NCBI GenBank assembly: GCA_016722945.1
Contig: JAEQMT010000038.1
Location: 744,001-808,000 of the forward strand
Direction: 5' to 3'
Length of the DNA stretch: 64,000 nt
DNA from: Desulfofustis sp. PB-SRB1
GTDB taxonomy: Bacteria > Desulfobacterota > Desulfobulbia > Desulfobulbales > Desulfocapsaceae
A program made the translations under genes and the position numbers. The notes under the pieces were generated by a model, which saw only the letters and a list, made by a program, of their open reading frames with translations, had not been told where the DNA came from and searched no databases. Below are positions 1 through 9,485 of the stretch, piece by piece. The stretch's first letter is position 1. The number at the start of each line of letters is the position of its first letter.

Positions 1-474
1 AACCGTTGCATCGGGCAGGAGAAGGGCGGTATGTATTTTTTCTGTCAGGTGCGGTTCCATGGTCCTGGCTTCAGCCGGAGACAGTTCCTCACAGGCAATA
101 CCAGCGGATGCGCAGCGCGCCGGAAATTGCGCGCCAAAGCCTGGGTCATCGTCTTCAACCCCGACAAAAAGCGCCCCCGTATTTTCGATGCATTGAGGGG
201 CCAGCTGTTTCAGAATATCGCTTTCTTGACGACATTCTACCGCGGCCCGCAGGTCATTTGCCACATAGCGTGCCCCCGAATGGAGTAGACCATGATTGCC
301 CCCTGATGCGCCGGCACAAAGATCGTGCTTGTCGATCAGCAGGCAGCGAATGCCGCGCAGGGACAAGTCTCGCATGATACCTGCACCAGTCAGCCCGCCT
401 CCGATAATGAGAACCTCGGTTTCAAGCACTTTCAGCTCGGCATTGTCTTGTCTGGGGTTAGCTTGTGTGCTCAT
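1..474 (-). CDS. glpD: Glycerol-3-phosphate dehydrogenase, N-terminal part (cut by window edge)
   Basis: The 158 visible codons run off the left edge. After about 15 residues comes a classic FAD-binding strand-turn-helix, VLIIGGGLTGAGIMRDLSLRG, then IDKHDLCAGASGGNHGLLHSGARY, the substrate and flavin region of the GlpA/GlpD family. The enzyme oxidises sn-glycerol 3-phosphate to dihydroxyacetone phosphate at the inner membrane and passes electrons to quinone. It lies about 96 bp downstream of glpK on the same strand, as the last visible gene of a glycerol cluster. Whether it is the one-subunit GlpD or the GlpA type (with a C-terminal Fe-S/BFD extension) cannot be told from this part. The start is the only early ATG, just before the FAD motif. 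Confidence 0.88.
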   Translation of the reverse strand, partial: MSTQANPRQDNAELKVLETEVLIIGGGLTGAGIMRDLSLRGIRCLLIDKHDLCAGASGGNHGLLHSGARYVANDLRAAVECRQESDILKQLAPQCIENTGALFVGVEDDDPGFGAQFPARCASAGIACEELSPAEARTMEPHLTEKIHTALLLPDATV

Positions 475-570
475 GACCTGGCTCCGTCACCGTGGTAATT
501 GAGGATTGAAATTCTGTTCTGTGCCGCAGCAGCGGACGGCCAGTGATGAAGGGGATTGCCTGAATAATAG

Positions 571-2062
571 CTAATAAGTGGATCGTGTTCGTCTTACTGC
601 ATCCTGCCATCCCAGATATTTTCGTTCGCACACATCACGGGCCAGAACCGGGGTAAACCGACGGTCGAGCCGCCACGATTCTGCAAATTGCGCTGGTGCC
701 GGGTAGATATCTTTTCTTAGTCCGGCGAGGTAGGCAGCTCCAATAGCGGTAGTCTCAAGTGTACGGGGACGATCGACCGGGGCGTTGAGGATATCGGCAA
801 GAAATTGCATGGTAAAGTTCGAAGCCACCATGCCACCATCGACTCTGAGGACCGGGGCATTTTCCTGCTTCCAGTCATGTTGCATGGCCTCTAAAAGATC
901 ACGTGTCTGGTAGCAGACAGATTCCAGGGCAGCCCGAGACAGTTCTGCCGGCCCGGTACCCCTGGTGATGCCGAAAATCGCTCCCCGTGCATCGGCATCC
1001 CAATGCGGAGCACCGAGTCCGGTGAAGGCCGGGACCAGATAGACATCCTGGTTTGGATCCGCGGCTCGAGCAAGTCCCCCCGACTCGGAAGCTGCTTCAA
1101 TCAACCCCATGGCATCTCGCATCCACTGCACGGCCGCACCGGCCACAAAGATAGAACCTTCCAGGGCGTAGGCGGTGACACCATCAATACGATAACCAAT
1201 CGTGGTCAGGAGTTTGCTGGTGGAGGACACTGCCTCGGAACCGGTATTGAGCACGGCAAAGCAGCCGGTACCGTAGGTGGCTTTGAGCATTCCCGGCTGA
1301 AAACATGCCTGACCGACCAGGGCGGCCTGCTGGTCGCCGGCTATACCGCAGACAGGCACCGGCACACCGAACATCTCCAGCATCGGTCATGCCGAACTCC
1401 GCGGAACTGTCATACACGTCGGGAAGCAGGGAAGACGGAATCTGGAGGACTTCGAGGAGTTCGTCATCCCAACAATTATCGTGGATATTGAAGAGCATGG
1501 TCCGGGCCGCGTTGGTCGCATCGGTTGCGTGAACCCGGCCACCAGTCATACGCCAGAGCAGAAAGCTGTCGACGGTGCCGAAGGCAAGCGCTCCCTTTTC
1601 GGCTTTTTCGCGCGCTCCCGCAACATTTTCAAGGATCCATTGGATCTTGGTTGCCGAGAAATAAGGGTCAATCAGCAGGCCTGTTTTGGCGGTGACGAGT
1701 TCGCCATGTCCCCCCTCTCGCAACTCGTTGCAATACTCCGAGGTTCTTCGATCCTGCCAGACAATGGCCCGGTAGACCGGTTCTCCTGTTGCGCGGTCCC
1801 AGAGGATTGTGGTCTCCCTCTGGTTGGTGATGCCGATTGCCGCAATATCACGGCCGCTCAGGCTCGATTTACTCAGAGCCTGTCGGCAGGTCTCCAGGGA
1901 ACTCTTCCAGATATCTTCCGGCTCATGCTCTACCCAGCCGGACTGGGGGAAGAATTGCTCGAATTCCTGTTGGGCGAGCCCAAGGATATCAAAGGTTTCG
2001 TTAAAAACGATGGCTCTGCTCGAGGTGGTGCCTTGATCGATACTGAGAATATGTCTGCTCAT
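571..2062 (-). pseudogene. glpK: Glycerol kinase with a +1 frameshift (glpK)
   Basis: Two overlapping reading frames together cover a full FGGY glycerol kinase of about 497 residues. The N-terminal frame starts [20 protein letters not shown] (phosphate-binding motif DQGTTSSR) and stays homologous to [10 protein letters not shown]. The C-terminal frame resumes at [20 protein letters not shown] and continues through the second domain ([33 protein letters not shown]) to the end. The switch lies at about 1376-1386: the strand reads GATGCTGGAGATGTTC where GATGCGGAGATGTTC would keep the frame, so one extra base explains it. Everything else looks intact, so this is either a very recent mutation or a sequencing error. 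GlpK makes glycerol 3-phosphate from glycerol and ATP and follows the glycerol importer genes. Confidence 0.85.
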
Positions 2063-2243
2063 AGCGAATTCTTCAGGCTGTAAATCTGATGTCTATCTGG
2101 CTGCCAATCAACCTTCATCTGTTGTATAATGTTTGTCCTTTGGGCTTGCCGGTATCAACGCTCAATCGCTCACAGAGCGCTGCTCTGCCCCTGCTTTCGC
2201 GGCTTGCGGGAAACCAAAAGCACGGCACATGATCAACATCTGG

Positions 2244-2525
2244 CTAGACATATCGAAAAACGAATATGAACCAGATTATGGACAGTATGAGCCCCCCCCA
2301 CAGCGGCGCTCCGTAAAAAGCCAGCCACCCCATATTGATAAAGCCTGTCCCCAGCCAGGAGATAAACAATCGATCCCCTCGGGTGGTAACCAGGCCGAAC
2401 ACTCCCCGCCTTTGATTACCACCGGGACTGTAATGCTCCCATACGCCCATGGTGGCGATAGACAATACCACGACGATGAAGAAAGCAGCTGTCGGCCAGG
2501 TCCATGCCATCCAGGATAAACCCAT
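2244..2525 (-). CDS. glpU: Small membrane protein of glycerol ABC transporter operon (DUF2160)
   Basis: A 93-residue protein with three hydrophobic stretches (residues about 5-28, 52-70 and 75-93) and the conserved pieces MAWTWPTAAFFI, GVWEHYSP and RGDRLFISWLGTGFINMGWL. This matches the DUF2160 family, found almost only in glycerol ABC transporter operons (glpU of the rhizobial glpSTPQUV type). It follows glpQ by 17 bp on the same strand. Its biochemical role is not established; an accessory membrane subunit is an inference from position. The 180 bp between it and glpK hold no gene. Confidence 0.8.
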   Translation of the reverse strand: MGLSWMAWTWPTAAFFIVVVLSIATMGVWEHYSPGGNQRRGVFGLVTTRGDRLFISWLGTGFINMGWLAFYGAPLWGGLILSIIWFIFVFRYV

Positions 2526-2542
2526 AAGAAACCCTCCTCTGA

Positions 2543-3346
2543 CTAGACCCGTCCAAGGGCAAAGCCTTTGGCGATATAATTTCGGACAAAATAAATCACG
2601 ATCGCACCAGGTATGATGGTTAGCGAGCCGGCAGCAGCCAACAGGCCCAACTCGTACCCCGAACTGCTCGCCGTACGCGTCATTGTTGCCGCAATCGGTT
2701 TCGCGTCCACTGAGGTAAGAGTCTTAGCCAGCAACAACTCTACCCACGAGTACATGAAGCAAAAGAACATCGTCACTCCGATACCGGCGGCAATGGTCGG
2801 GATAAAAATCCGGATAAAAAATCTCGAAAACGAATAGCCGTCCAAAAAGGCTGTTTCATCAAGTTCCTTTGGTACGCCGGACATGAAGCCCTCAAGAATC
2901 CATACCGCAAGAGGAATATTGAAGAGGCAGTGGGCAAGAGCTACGGCCAGGTGCGTGTCAAACAGGTTGATGGCAGAGTATAATTGGAAGAACGGCAAAG
3001 CAAATACCGCCGGCGGGGCCATACGGTTGGTGAGCAGCCAGAAGAACAAATGCTTGTCGCCAAGGAACCGGTAGCGTGAGAATGCATACGCTGCCGGCAA
3101 TGCGACGGTAACCGAGAGCAGGGTATTGATCACCACGTAGATGATCGAGTTGATGTAGCCGTTGTACCAGGTCGGATCGGTGAATATAACCTTGTAATTA
3201 GCCAGGGTGAATTCCTGTGGGAAAAATGAGAAGCCGCCCAGGATCTCCGTTGTCGTCTTGAAGGACATGGAGACCAGACCATAGATCGGCAGCATCAAAA
3301 ACAGGATGTAGAGGGTTGGTACCAGCCACTTCGTTGATCGGGTCAT
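2543..3346 (-). CDS. glpQ: Glycerol ABC transporter permease GlpQ
   Basis: A binding-protein-dependent inner-membrane permease of the MalG/CUT1 type with six predicted membrane segments, starting MTRSTKWLVPTLYILFLMLP. The EAA-type cytoplasmic loop is visible as PKELDETAFLDGYSFSRFFIRI. The ATG at 3346 is chosen over the one 15 bases upstream because it sits one base after the glpP stop and has GAGGAG about 8 bases ahead. With GlpP it forms the channel energised by GlpS and GlpT. Confidence 0.88.
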   Translation of the reverse strand: MTRSTKWLVPTLYILFLMLPIYGLVSMSFKTTTEILGGFSFFPQEFTLANYKVIFTDPTWYNGYINSIIYVVINTLLSVTVALPAAYAFSRYRFLGDKHLFFWLLTNRMAPPAVFALPFFQLYSAINLFDTHLAVALAHCLFNIPLAVWILEGFMSGVPKELDETAFLDGYSFSRFFIRIFIPTIAAGIGVTMFFCFMYSWVELLLAKTLTSVDAKPIAATMTRTASSSGYELGLLAAAGSLTIIPGAIVIYFVRNYIAKGFALGRV

Positions 3347-3347
3347 G

Positions 3348-4211
3348 TTACTGCTCCTCATTTCGCATCATGATGGTGTAGAACGCCCAGCAGACCAGCA
3401 ATACCATAAGAAAATAAACCAGCGACATGGCCGCCGCCGGGCCAAGATCGAATTGCCCAAGGGCGATCTTGACCAGATCGATCGACAGAAATGTCGTGGT
3501 GTTGCCGGGGCCGCCGCCGGTTAACACGAACGGCTCCGTATAAATCATAAAGCTGTCCATAAAACGCAGCAGGATGGCGATGGTCAGTACCCGTTTCATT
3601 TTTGGCAGCTGAATATAGCGAAAAATTGCCCAGCGGCTGGCGCCATCAATATGTGCCGCCTGGTAGTAGTCATCGGGTATCGAACTCAGGCCGGCGTAAC
3701 ACAGCAGCACGATCAACGATGTCCAGTGCCAGACATCCATTACCACCGTGGTCATCCAGGCAGATATCGGTTGTCTGGTAAAATTGAAATCAATTCCCAT
3801 GGAATTCAGGGTGTACCCGAGCAGACCGATATCGGGCAGCGCGAAGATATTCCACATGGCACCGACTACATTCCAGGGAATCAAGAGCGGCAGGGCCATT
3901 AAAACCAGACAAACCGATACCCATAGACCTTTGCGGGGCATGGTCAGGGCAACAGCGATGCCGAGGGGTACCTCGATGGCGATGATCATGCCGGTGAAGA
4001 CAAGCTGTCTGATCAGGGAAGCATGAAAACGGGGTGAACGCAGCACCTGTTCAAACCAGGTCGTTCCTTCCCAGAAAAATACGTTGTCCCCAAAGGTCTC
4101 CTGGAAGGCATAATTGACAACCGTCATCAACGGTATGAAGGCATTGAAGGCCACCAGAATCAAGACGGGTACAACAAGCCACCAGGCCTTATTGTTTTGA
4201 GTCTTATGCAT
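3348..4211 (-). CDS. glpP: Glycerol ABC transporter permease GlpP
   Basis: A MalF/UgpA-type permease starting MHKTQNNKAWWLVVPVLIL, with six membrane spans and an EAA loop read as PDDYYQAAHIDGASRWAIFR. The start at 4211 overlaps the last eight bases of glpT (ATGCATAA) and has GAGGAG ahead of it; the longer frame to 4268 lies inside glpT and is less likely. The overlap suggests translational coupling with the ATPase gene upstream. Confidence 0.88.
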   Translation of the reverse strand: MHKTQNNKAWWLVVPVLILVAFNAFIPLMTVVNYAFQETFGDNVFFWEGTTWFEQVLRSPRFHASLIRQLVFTGMIIAIEVPLGIAVALTMPRKGLWVSVCLVLMALPLLIPWNVVGAMWNIFALPDIGLLGYTLNSMGIDFNFTRQPISAWMTTVVMDVWHWTSLIVLLCYAGLSSIPDDYYQAAHIDGASRWAIFRYIQLPKMKRVLTIAILLRFMDSFMIYTEPFVLTGGGPGNTTTFLSIDLVKIALGQFDLGPAAAMSLVYFLMVLLVCWAFYTIMMRNEEQ

Positions 4212-5283
4212 GGATTGTCTCCTCAACGAGCCAATCGTCACAATAGATTCTGGTATGATCCGGATCAAACTGAATTCTGGGGTTCTCCGCGGGGATGTCC
4301 TGGTCTTCTTTGATCACCATTTTGATTATCTCTGATTCATGCGTGAGGGTGAGCACCTGGTAGCGCCCCAGATCTTCTATCTTTTCAATACGTACAGGAA
4401 TTCCATCACGTGCAAATTCGATAAATTCCGGCCGGACACCGACTTCGAGCTTGCCATGCAACTCACCTTTGACCCGATGGGAGGTTTTCAGGAGATTGTT
4501 GTGAAAGACAGGTTGGCCGCCATCGACACGGCAGGAGAATACATTCATCCCCGGAGAGCCGATGAAATAACCCACGAAGGTGTGTCGAGGCTGGTTGAAC
4601 AATTCAACCGGAGTGCCGACCTGCACCACAAGGCCGTCATACATAACCACTACTTTTTCCGCAAAGGTCAAAGCTTCAACCTGGTCGTGGGTGACATAAA
4701 TCATGGTGACCCCAACCTGCTGGTGCAATTCCTTCAACTTGGAACGCAACTGCCATTTTAGATGCGGATCGATAACCGTCAGGGGTTCATCAAAAAGGAT
4801 GGCGTTGACATCGGAACGAACCAGGCCGCGGCCGAGGGAGATTTTCTGTTTACCATCGGCGGTAAGGCCCGCGGCCCGCTTCTTGAGATTAGCAGTCAGA
4901 TCAAGCATTTGTGCTATTTGCTCGACGCGCTCTTTGACCAAGGTTTCAGCCATACCACGGTTGCGCAGCGGGAAAGCCAGATTATCGAAAACCGTCATGG
5001 TGTCGTAAACCACGGGGAACTGAAAGACCTGGGCTATTTGCCTTCGTGAGGTAGGGAAATGGGTTACCTCTTCACCGTCAAAGAGGATTTCCCCCTCGGA
5101 TGGCGTCAATAGTCCGGATATAATGTTTAACAGCGTTGTTTTGCCACATCCGGAAGGACCCAGAAGCGCATAAGCGCCTCCGTCTTCCCACACCTGGTTG
5201 ATTTCATTAAGCGCGTAAACCGGATCCTGTCCCTTTGGTGGCGGATATGCATGCCTCACATTTCTGAATCTGATTCTTGCCAT
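4204..5283 (-). CDS. glpT: Glycerol ABC transporter ATPase GlpT (degenerate signature motif)
   Basis: A 359-residue MalK/UgpC-like nucleotide-binding subunit with a C-terminal TOBE-type regulatory region from about residue 240. Walker A is GPSGCGKTT (about 42-50), Walker B ends ILFDEPLTVID and the H-loop is YVTHDQ. The usual LSGGQ signature is replaced by LTADGKQK (about residue 139), so this subunit cannot supply a normal signature to its partner. It pairs with GlpS, 17 bp upstream, which has the opposite defect. The same degeneration occurs in this glycerol transporter family as I recall it, so it is probably not decay. Confidence 0.88.
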   Translation of the reverse strand: MARIRFRNVRHAYPPPKGQDPVYALNEINQVWEDGGAYALLGPSGCGKTTLLNIISGLLTPSEGEILFDGEEVTHFPTSRRQIAQVFQFPVVYDTMTVFDNLAFPLRNRGMAETLVKERVEQIAQMLDLTANLKKRAAGLTADGKQKISLGRGLVRSDVNAILFDEPLTVIDPHLKWQLRSKLKELHQQVGVTMIYVTHDQVEALTFAEKVVVMYDGLVVQVGTPVELFNQPRHTFVGYFIGSPGMNVFSCRVDGGQPVFHNNLLKTSHRVKGELHGKLEVGVRPEFIEFARDGIPVRIEKIEDLGRYQVLTLTHESEIIKMVIKEDQDIPAENPRIQFDPDHTRIYCDDWLVEETIHA

Positions 5284-5300
5284 GGTGCAACCTGCCTGGG

Positions 5301-6359
5301 TTAAAGATCAATCAAATGGTCATCTGTACCGAAGTACATACAGTGGTCTGGATTAAAATAAATATGAGCCTTTTCCCCATATTCGAAAGAGTGAATCCCT
5401 GGAGCTTGACTGACCCAGACATTACCATTTACTTTTAAGCGGATTATCGATTCCGAGCCGCTGATCTCGGCAATCTGGACGGTACCACTCACTTTTACAC
5501 CGTCGCCTTCCGGCAGAAAATGGTGGGGCCGTAAAGCAATTTTATATTCTCCGTCCGGCAAGGCGGTGAGCTTTTCAGGGACACTCCAGGAAACTACCTC
5601 TCCGAGCATTGCCTGGTCACCACGTTTTGTAATTACTGCCGTATTGATCGGCGGGTCTGAGAATACCTCGGCACTTTCCAATGTGTTCGGCTTGCGGTAA
5701 ATGGATGCAGTACTGCCAAACTGAACCACCCGACCTTCTTTGAGGGTCGCGGTATTGCCACCCAGCATCAAAGCCTCCAGCGGCTCGGTTGTGGCGTAGA
5801 CCACGGTGGCGCCGGTATCCTCGAACAATTTCGGTAATTCATCACGGAGTTCTTCACGCAGTTTGTAATCAAGATTGGCCAGAGGTTCATCCAGCAGGAC
5901 AAGTTCCGCACCTTTTACCAGGGCCCGCGCCAGCGCAGTCCGCTGCTGCTGGCCGCCGGAGAGTTCCCGGGGCAGTCGATTGAGCATCGGGGTCAATTTG
6001 AGGAGATCGGCAAAGCGATGAACCTTTTCGTCAATTTCCTGCCTGCTGAACCCTGCAACCTTGAGAGGTGAGGCAATATTTTCATAGACAGTGAAACTGG
6101 GGTAATTAATGAAGGACTGGTATACCATTGCCACGCTGCGCTGCTGCACGGGGAGCCGGGTGACATTTTCACCATTGGTCCAGATTTCCCCGGTGGTTGG
6201 TCTCTCCAGCCCTGCCATCAAGCGCATCAGGGTGGTTTTCCCACTGAGCGTGGTGCCGAGCAGAATGTTAAACCCACCGGGCTTCAACGTCAGTGACGTT
6301 TCATAAATCTGCGTTTCCGCGCCAACCCGGAAGGTTACATTTCTCAGTTCAATAGCCAT
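5301..6359 (-). CDS. glpS: Glycerol ABC transporter ATPase GlpS (H-loop histidine missing)
   Basis: A 352-residue ABC ATPase with a C-terminal TOBE domain. Walker A is GTTLSGKTT (residues 35-43), the signature is a normal LSGGQQQR (about 134) and Walker B is ELVLLDEPLANLD. The switch or H-loop, normally YVTHD, reads YATTEP (about 190), so the catalytic histidine is a threonine. It is the first gene after glpR on this strand and is followed by glpT. In the composite-site model the GlpS Walker A pairs with the GlpT signature, so both defects fall in one ATP site. Confidence 0.88.
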   Translation of the reverse strand: MAIELRNVTFRVGAETQIYETSLTLKPGGFNILLGTTLSGKTTLMRLMAGLERPTTGEIWTNGENVTRLPVQQRSVAMVYQSFINYPSFTVYENIASPLKVAGFSRQEIDEKVHRFADLLKLTPMLNRLPRELSGGQQQRTALARALVKGAELVLLDEPLANLDYKLREELRDELPKLFEDTGATVVYATTEPLEALMLGGNTATLKEGRVVQFGSTASIYRKPNTLESAEVFSDPPINTAVITKRGDQAMLGEVVSWSVPEKLTALPDGEYKIALRPHHFLPEGDGVKVSGTVQIAEISGSESIIRLKVNGNVWVSQAPGIHSFEYGEKAHIYFNPDHCMYFGTDDHLIDL

Positions 6360-6381
6360 GACGTTTCTTCCTAGTCCTTCC

Positions 6382-7158
6382 CTATTCCGAAGGTTCTGCG
6401 ATCCTTACCTCGACATTATTCTGTCGGCATAACTCGATAAACTCATCTGGAATACCGGTGTCGGTAACCAGGATATCAATATCATTAAGCGTTCCCACCT
6501 TGACCGGGGCAGAGCGCTCTAGTTTCATCGAATCGGTTACCAGGATCACCGTACGAGCCTGTCGGATGATGGCCTGCGTCACCCGTACCTCACGCAGATC
6601 ATAATCCAGTATTTCGCCTGAATAATCCAGGGCCGAACAGCCGATAATCGCATAATCCGGTTTAAATCTGTCAATAAACTCTTCAGTGGCCGGTCCAACA
6701 ATCCCGCCATCGGAACTGCGTATTTTGCCTCCTGCTATCATGACCTCTATGTTGCGAAGAGGCCATAATGTACTCGCCACGGTAATATTATTGGTGATCA
6801 CCAGGATGGAATCATGATCTACCAGAAACTCGGCCACACGTTCCGTGGTGGTTCCGAGATTGATATACATTGAAGTATTGTTTGAGATGATTCCCGAGGT
6901 AATCCTGGCAATTTCAGTTTTTTCCTCAGCCATCAGGGTCTTTCTGGCACCGTGACCAAGATTCTCGACGGTATTCCTGATAACCGCGCCGCCGCGGACA
7001 CGCTGAACAAATTCAAGATCATATAACCGATTCAGGTCACGTCGTATGGCCTCTGGAGTAACCTGAAAATGGGCTGCCAATTGATCCACCTGTACGGAAC
7101 CATGCTCACGGATATGTTCCAAAATCAAACTTTGTCGCGTACTTATACTGGTTTGCAT
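6382..7158 (-). CDS. glpR: DeoR-family transcriptional regulator (GlpR-like)
   Basis: A 258-residue DeoR/GlpR regulator. The N-terminal winged helix-turn-helix reads LAAHFQVTPEAIRRDLNRL (about residues 24-42), followed by the sugar-phosphate sensor domain with the IAGGKIRSSDGGIVGPATEEF stretch. It lies between glpV and glpS on the same strand, so it probably controls the glycerol cluster, with glycerol 3-phosphate as the family's usual effector. It starts ATG at 7158, 22 bp ahead of glpS. Confidence 0.85.
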   Translation of the reverse strand: MQTSISTRQSLILEHIREHGSVQVDQLAAHFQVTPEAIRRDLNRLYDLEFVQRVRGGAVIRNTVENLGHGARKTLMAEEKTEIARITSGIISNNTSMYINLGTTTERVAEFLVDHDSILVITNNITVASTLWPLRNIEVMIAGGKIRSSDGGIVGPATEEFIDRFKPDYAIIGCSALDYSGEILDYDLREVRVTQAIIRQARTVILVTDSMKLERSAPVKVGTLNDIDILVTDTGIPDEFIELCRQNNVEVRIAEPSE

Positions 7159-7200
7159 GGTAATGTACTGGCTGAAAGATGATACTTCTACTTAAACCAA

Positions 7201-7231
7201 GGGCCCGCCCCTAACACGTAAAGGCGGGCCC
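7201..7231 (-). terminator. GC-rich hairpin between glpV and glpR
   Basis: Nine-base perfect arms GGGCCCGCC and GGCGGGCCC flank a 13-base loop, about 30 bases past the glpV stop. No strong T-run follows on the minus strand, only TTGGTTT. It is therefore more likely a partial terminator or an mRNA-stabilising hairpin that keeps the binding-protein message abundant relative to glpR and glpSTPQ. Confidence 0.55.
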
Positions 7232-7262
7232 ATAGTCCTCTGATCAGGTATTCACCGGCTAA

Positions 7263-8993
7263 TTATTGGGCCCAGCGTTTAACCAGTTCATCATAGTTAA
7301 CCGTTTCTCCCTGTGGCTTCTCATTGGCCAGTTTGGCCTTGGGAGAGCCCGGCCTGCTCAACCATTCGGCAGGATCTATTTTTTCGTTTAACCTCGGACC
7401 ACAGCCACCGTAGGTGTTGGCCTTTTCATCAGCTCTCTGCATCCGCTCCATTACCAGGTCCATTTCCTCGGCAAGACGATCCATGGCCTGTTGCGCGGTA
7501 AAAACACCTGAATTGACATCGCCGATCTGCTGCCACCAGATCTGCGCCAGCTTTGGATAGTCAGGTACGTTGACGCCGGTAGGCGACCACATTACCCGGT
7601 CAGGCGAACGATAAAACTCAACCAGGCCGCCCAGTTTTGGGGCGCGCTCGGTAAAGGAATCATGGTTGACGGTGCTATCGCGGATGAACGTCAGGCCGAC
7701 ATGGCTTTTCTTCACATCCACCGTCTTGGAGACGACGAATTGTGCGTAGAGCCAGGCTGCCTTACGGCGATCAACCGGGGTTGACTCGAACAAGGTCCAG
7801 GAGCCGGCATCCTGATAGCCAAGCTTCTGGCCCTCTTCCCAATAGGGACCATGGGGGGATGGAGCCATGCGCCACAGGGGCATGCCGCTGTCATCAACGG
7901 TGTTGTTGCCGTCCGACTTAGGCGCCACCATGGAAGCGGTGAAGGCGGTGTACCAAAAGATCTGTTGAGCCACATTACCTTGGGAAAGCGCTGGTAATGA
8001 CTGGTAGAAGTCATAACTGGCCGCACCCGGAGGAGCATATTCCCGCAGCCACTCGTCCCACTTGCGAATCGCATATACTGCCGCGGGGCCGTTGGCAGCG
8101 CCACCACGGCTTACCGATGCACCCACGGGATTACAGGTGCCTTCTTCCATGCGAATTCCCCATTCATCAACGGGGATGCCGTTTGGCAATCCTTTGCTGC
8201 CGGCTCCCGCCATGGAGAGCCAGGCGTCGGTCATTCGCCAGCCAAGATCAGGCGCACGCTTACCATAGTCCATGTGTCCGTAGATTCTGACGCCGTCAAT
8301 TTCCTGAACATCATTTGTGAAAAATTCGGCAATATCTTCATAGGCAGACCAGTTTACCGGCACGCCCAATTCGTAGCCGTACTTCGCTTTGAATTTTTCC
8401 TTCAGATCCGGGCGATCAAACCAGTCTTTACGAAACCAGTAGAGATTGGCGAACTGCTGATCGGGGAGCTGATAGAGCTTTCCGTCAGGACCGGTGGTGA
8501 ATGATTTGCCGATAAAATCATCAATGTCCAGATACGGGTTGGTAACATCGCTTCCTTCGCCTGCCATCCAGTCTGTTAGATTGACGGCAAGCTGTAAGCG
8601 TGAATGGGTACCAATCAAATCTGAATCATTGATATAGGCATCATAGAGATTCCGTTTGGTCTGCATCTGAGTTTGCACCGCCTGGACAACTTCACCCTCG
8701 CCCAGTAACTGGTGATTTACCTTGATACCGGTGATGTCCTCAAATGCCTTGGTCAGGGTTTTGGACTCGTACTCATGGGTAGGAATAGTTTCAGACAACA
8801 CATTGATCTCCATCCCGGCAAAAGGCTTCGCCGCATTGATGAACCATTCCATTTCCGCCATCTGCTCACTTTTTGACAGTGCCGAAGGTTGGAATTCCTC
8901 ATCAATCCACTTCTGTGCCTCGTCAACGCCAGCGTAAGCCTGAGTAACGCCAAACGCTGCTACAGCGGTAACTAACGCAATCTTTCGTAACAT
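7263..8993 (-). CDS. glpV: Glycerol ABC transporter substrate-binding protein
   Basis: A 576-residue periplasmic protein with a Sec signal peptide (MLRKIALVTAVAAFGVTQAYAG, cleavage after the AYA). A type I extracellular solute-binding fold follows, with INVLSETIPTHEYESK near the start of the mature chain and NLYDAYINDSDLIGT in the ligand cleft region. Its size and its place first in the glp cluster match GlpV. A very strong ribosome site, AAGGAGGTCATC, precedes the ATG, fitting the high expression expected of a binding protein. It captures glycerol in the periplasm for GlpPQST. Confidence 0.88.
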   Translation of the reverse strand: MLRKIALVTAVAAFGVTQAYAGVDEAQKWIDEEFQPSALSKSEQMAEMEWFINAAKPFAGMEINVLSETIPTHEYESKTLTKAFEDITGIKVNHQLLGEGEVVQAVQTQMQTKRNLYDAYINDSDLIGTHSRLQLAVNLTDWMAGEGSDVTNPYLDIDDFIGKSFTTGPDGKLYQLPDQQFANLYWFRKDWFDRPDLKEKFKAKYGYELGVPVNWSAYEDIAEFFTNDVQEIDGVRIYGHMDYGKRAPDLGWRMTDAWLSMAGAGSKGLPNGIPVDEWGIRMEEGTCNPVGASVSRGGAANGPAAVYAIRKWDEWLREYAPPGAASYDFYQSLPALSQGNVAQQIFWYTAFTASMVAPKSDGNNTVDDSGMPLWRMAPSPHGPYWEEGQKLGYQDAGSWTLFESTPVDRRKAAWLYAQFVVSKTVDVKKSHVGLTFIRDSTVNHDSFTERAPKLGGLVEFYRSPDRVMWSPTGVNVPDYPKLAQIWWQQIGDVNSGVFTAQQAMDRLAEEMDLVMERMQRADEKANTYGGCGPRLNEKIDPAEWLSRPGSPKAKLANEKPQGETVNYDELVKRWAQ

Positions 8994-9100
8994 AAAGATG
9001 ACCTCCTTGAGCTGTGTTTGTGTTTTAATGGATTTGTGCTGAGCTGTTTTACATGACCCTCCTCTACTTTGTTTTAATGGAAGTGCAGCGACGTGATTGA

Positions 9101-9129
9101 ACAGAACACAATTTTTTTCACGAAGTCAA
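9101..9129 (-). promoter_or_regulatory. Possible sigma-70 promoter for glpV
   Basis: On the minus strand TTGACT (9124-9129) is followed 17 bases later by a weak -10, TTCTGT (9101-9106), about 107 bases upstream of the glpV start. The rest of the 9000-9480 interval shows no gene. It does hold a GC-rich inverted repeat (CCGCCGCCGG with CCAGGCGGCGG, about 9171-9211). The -10 match is poor, so this is a candidate only. Confidence 0.25.
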
Positions 9130-9485
9130 CGTTTCGGTTCCCTTAAACGGCAATAACATTATTTCACCTCACCGCCGCCGGCTTTGACGAAACCGCCTCC
9201 AGGCGGCGGCACAACATACAGTGCCTAGATCGTGCCTGCCCAAAAACGCATACTTAAATATTTATCACATTATTTCAGTATGTTAAGGTGTTTTTTCTTG
9301 GGACATCCGTTGCTGTGAACGATAAGAGTATCTAACCACTCTGCCTTAAATTTTTTCCGCCTGTGAAGTTTTCCTGTGTTGTCAACAAATAGAGTTGTCC
9401 GGTTTTAAAACAAATAAACTGTCCGGTTTGTCCTGTGTCGCCATCTCCTGCTGTAGCGTAGCGAAAGCAGGAGATGGCGGTCATC

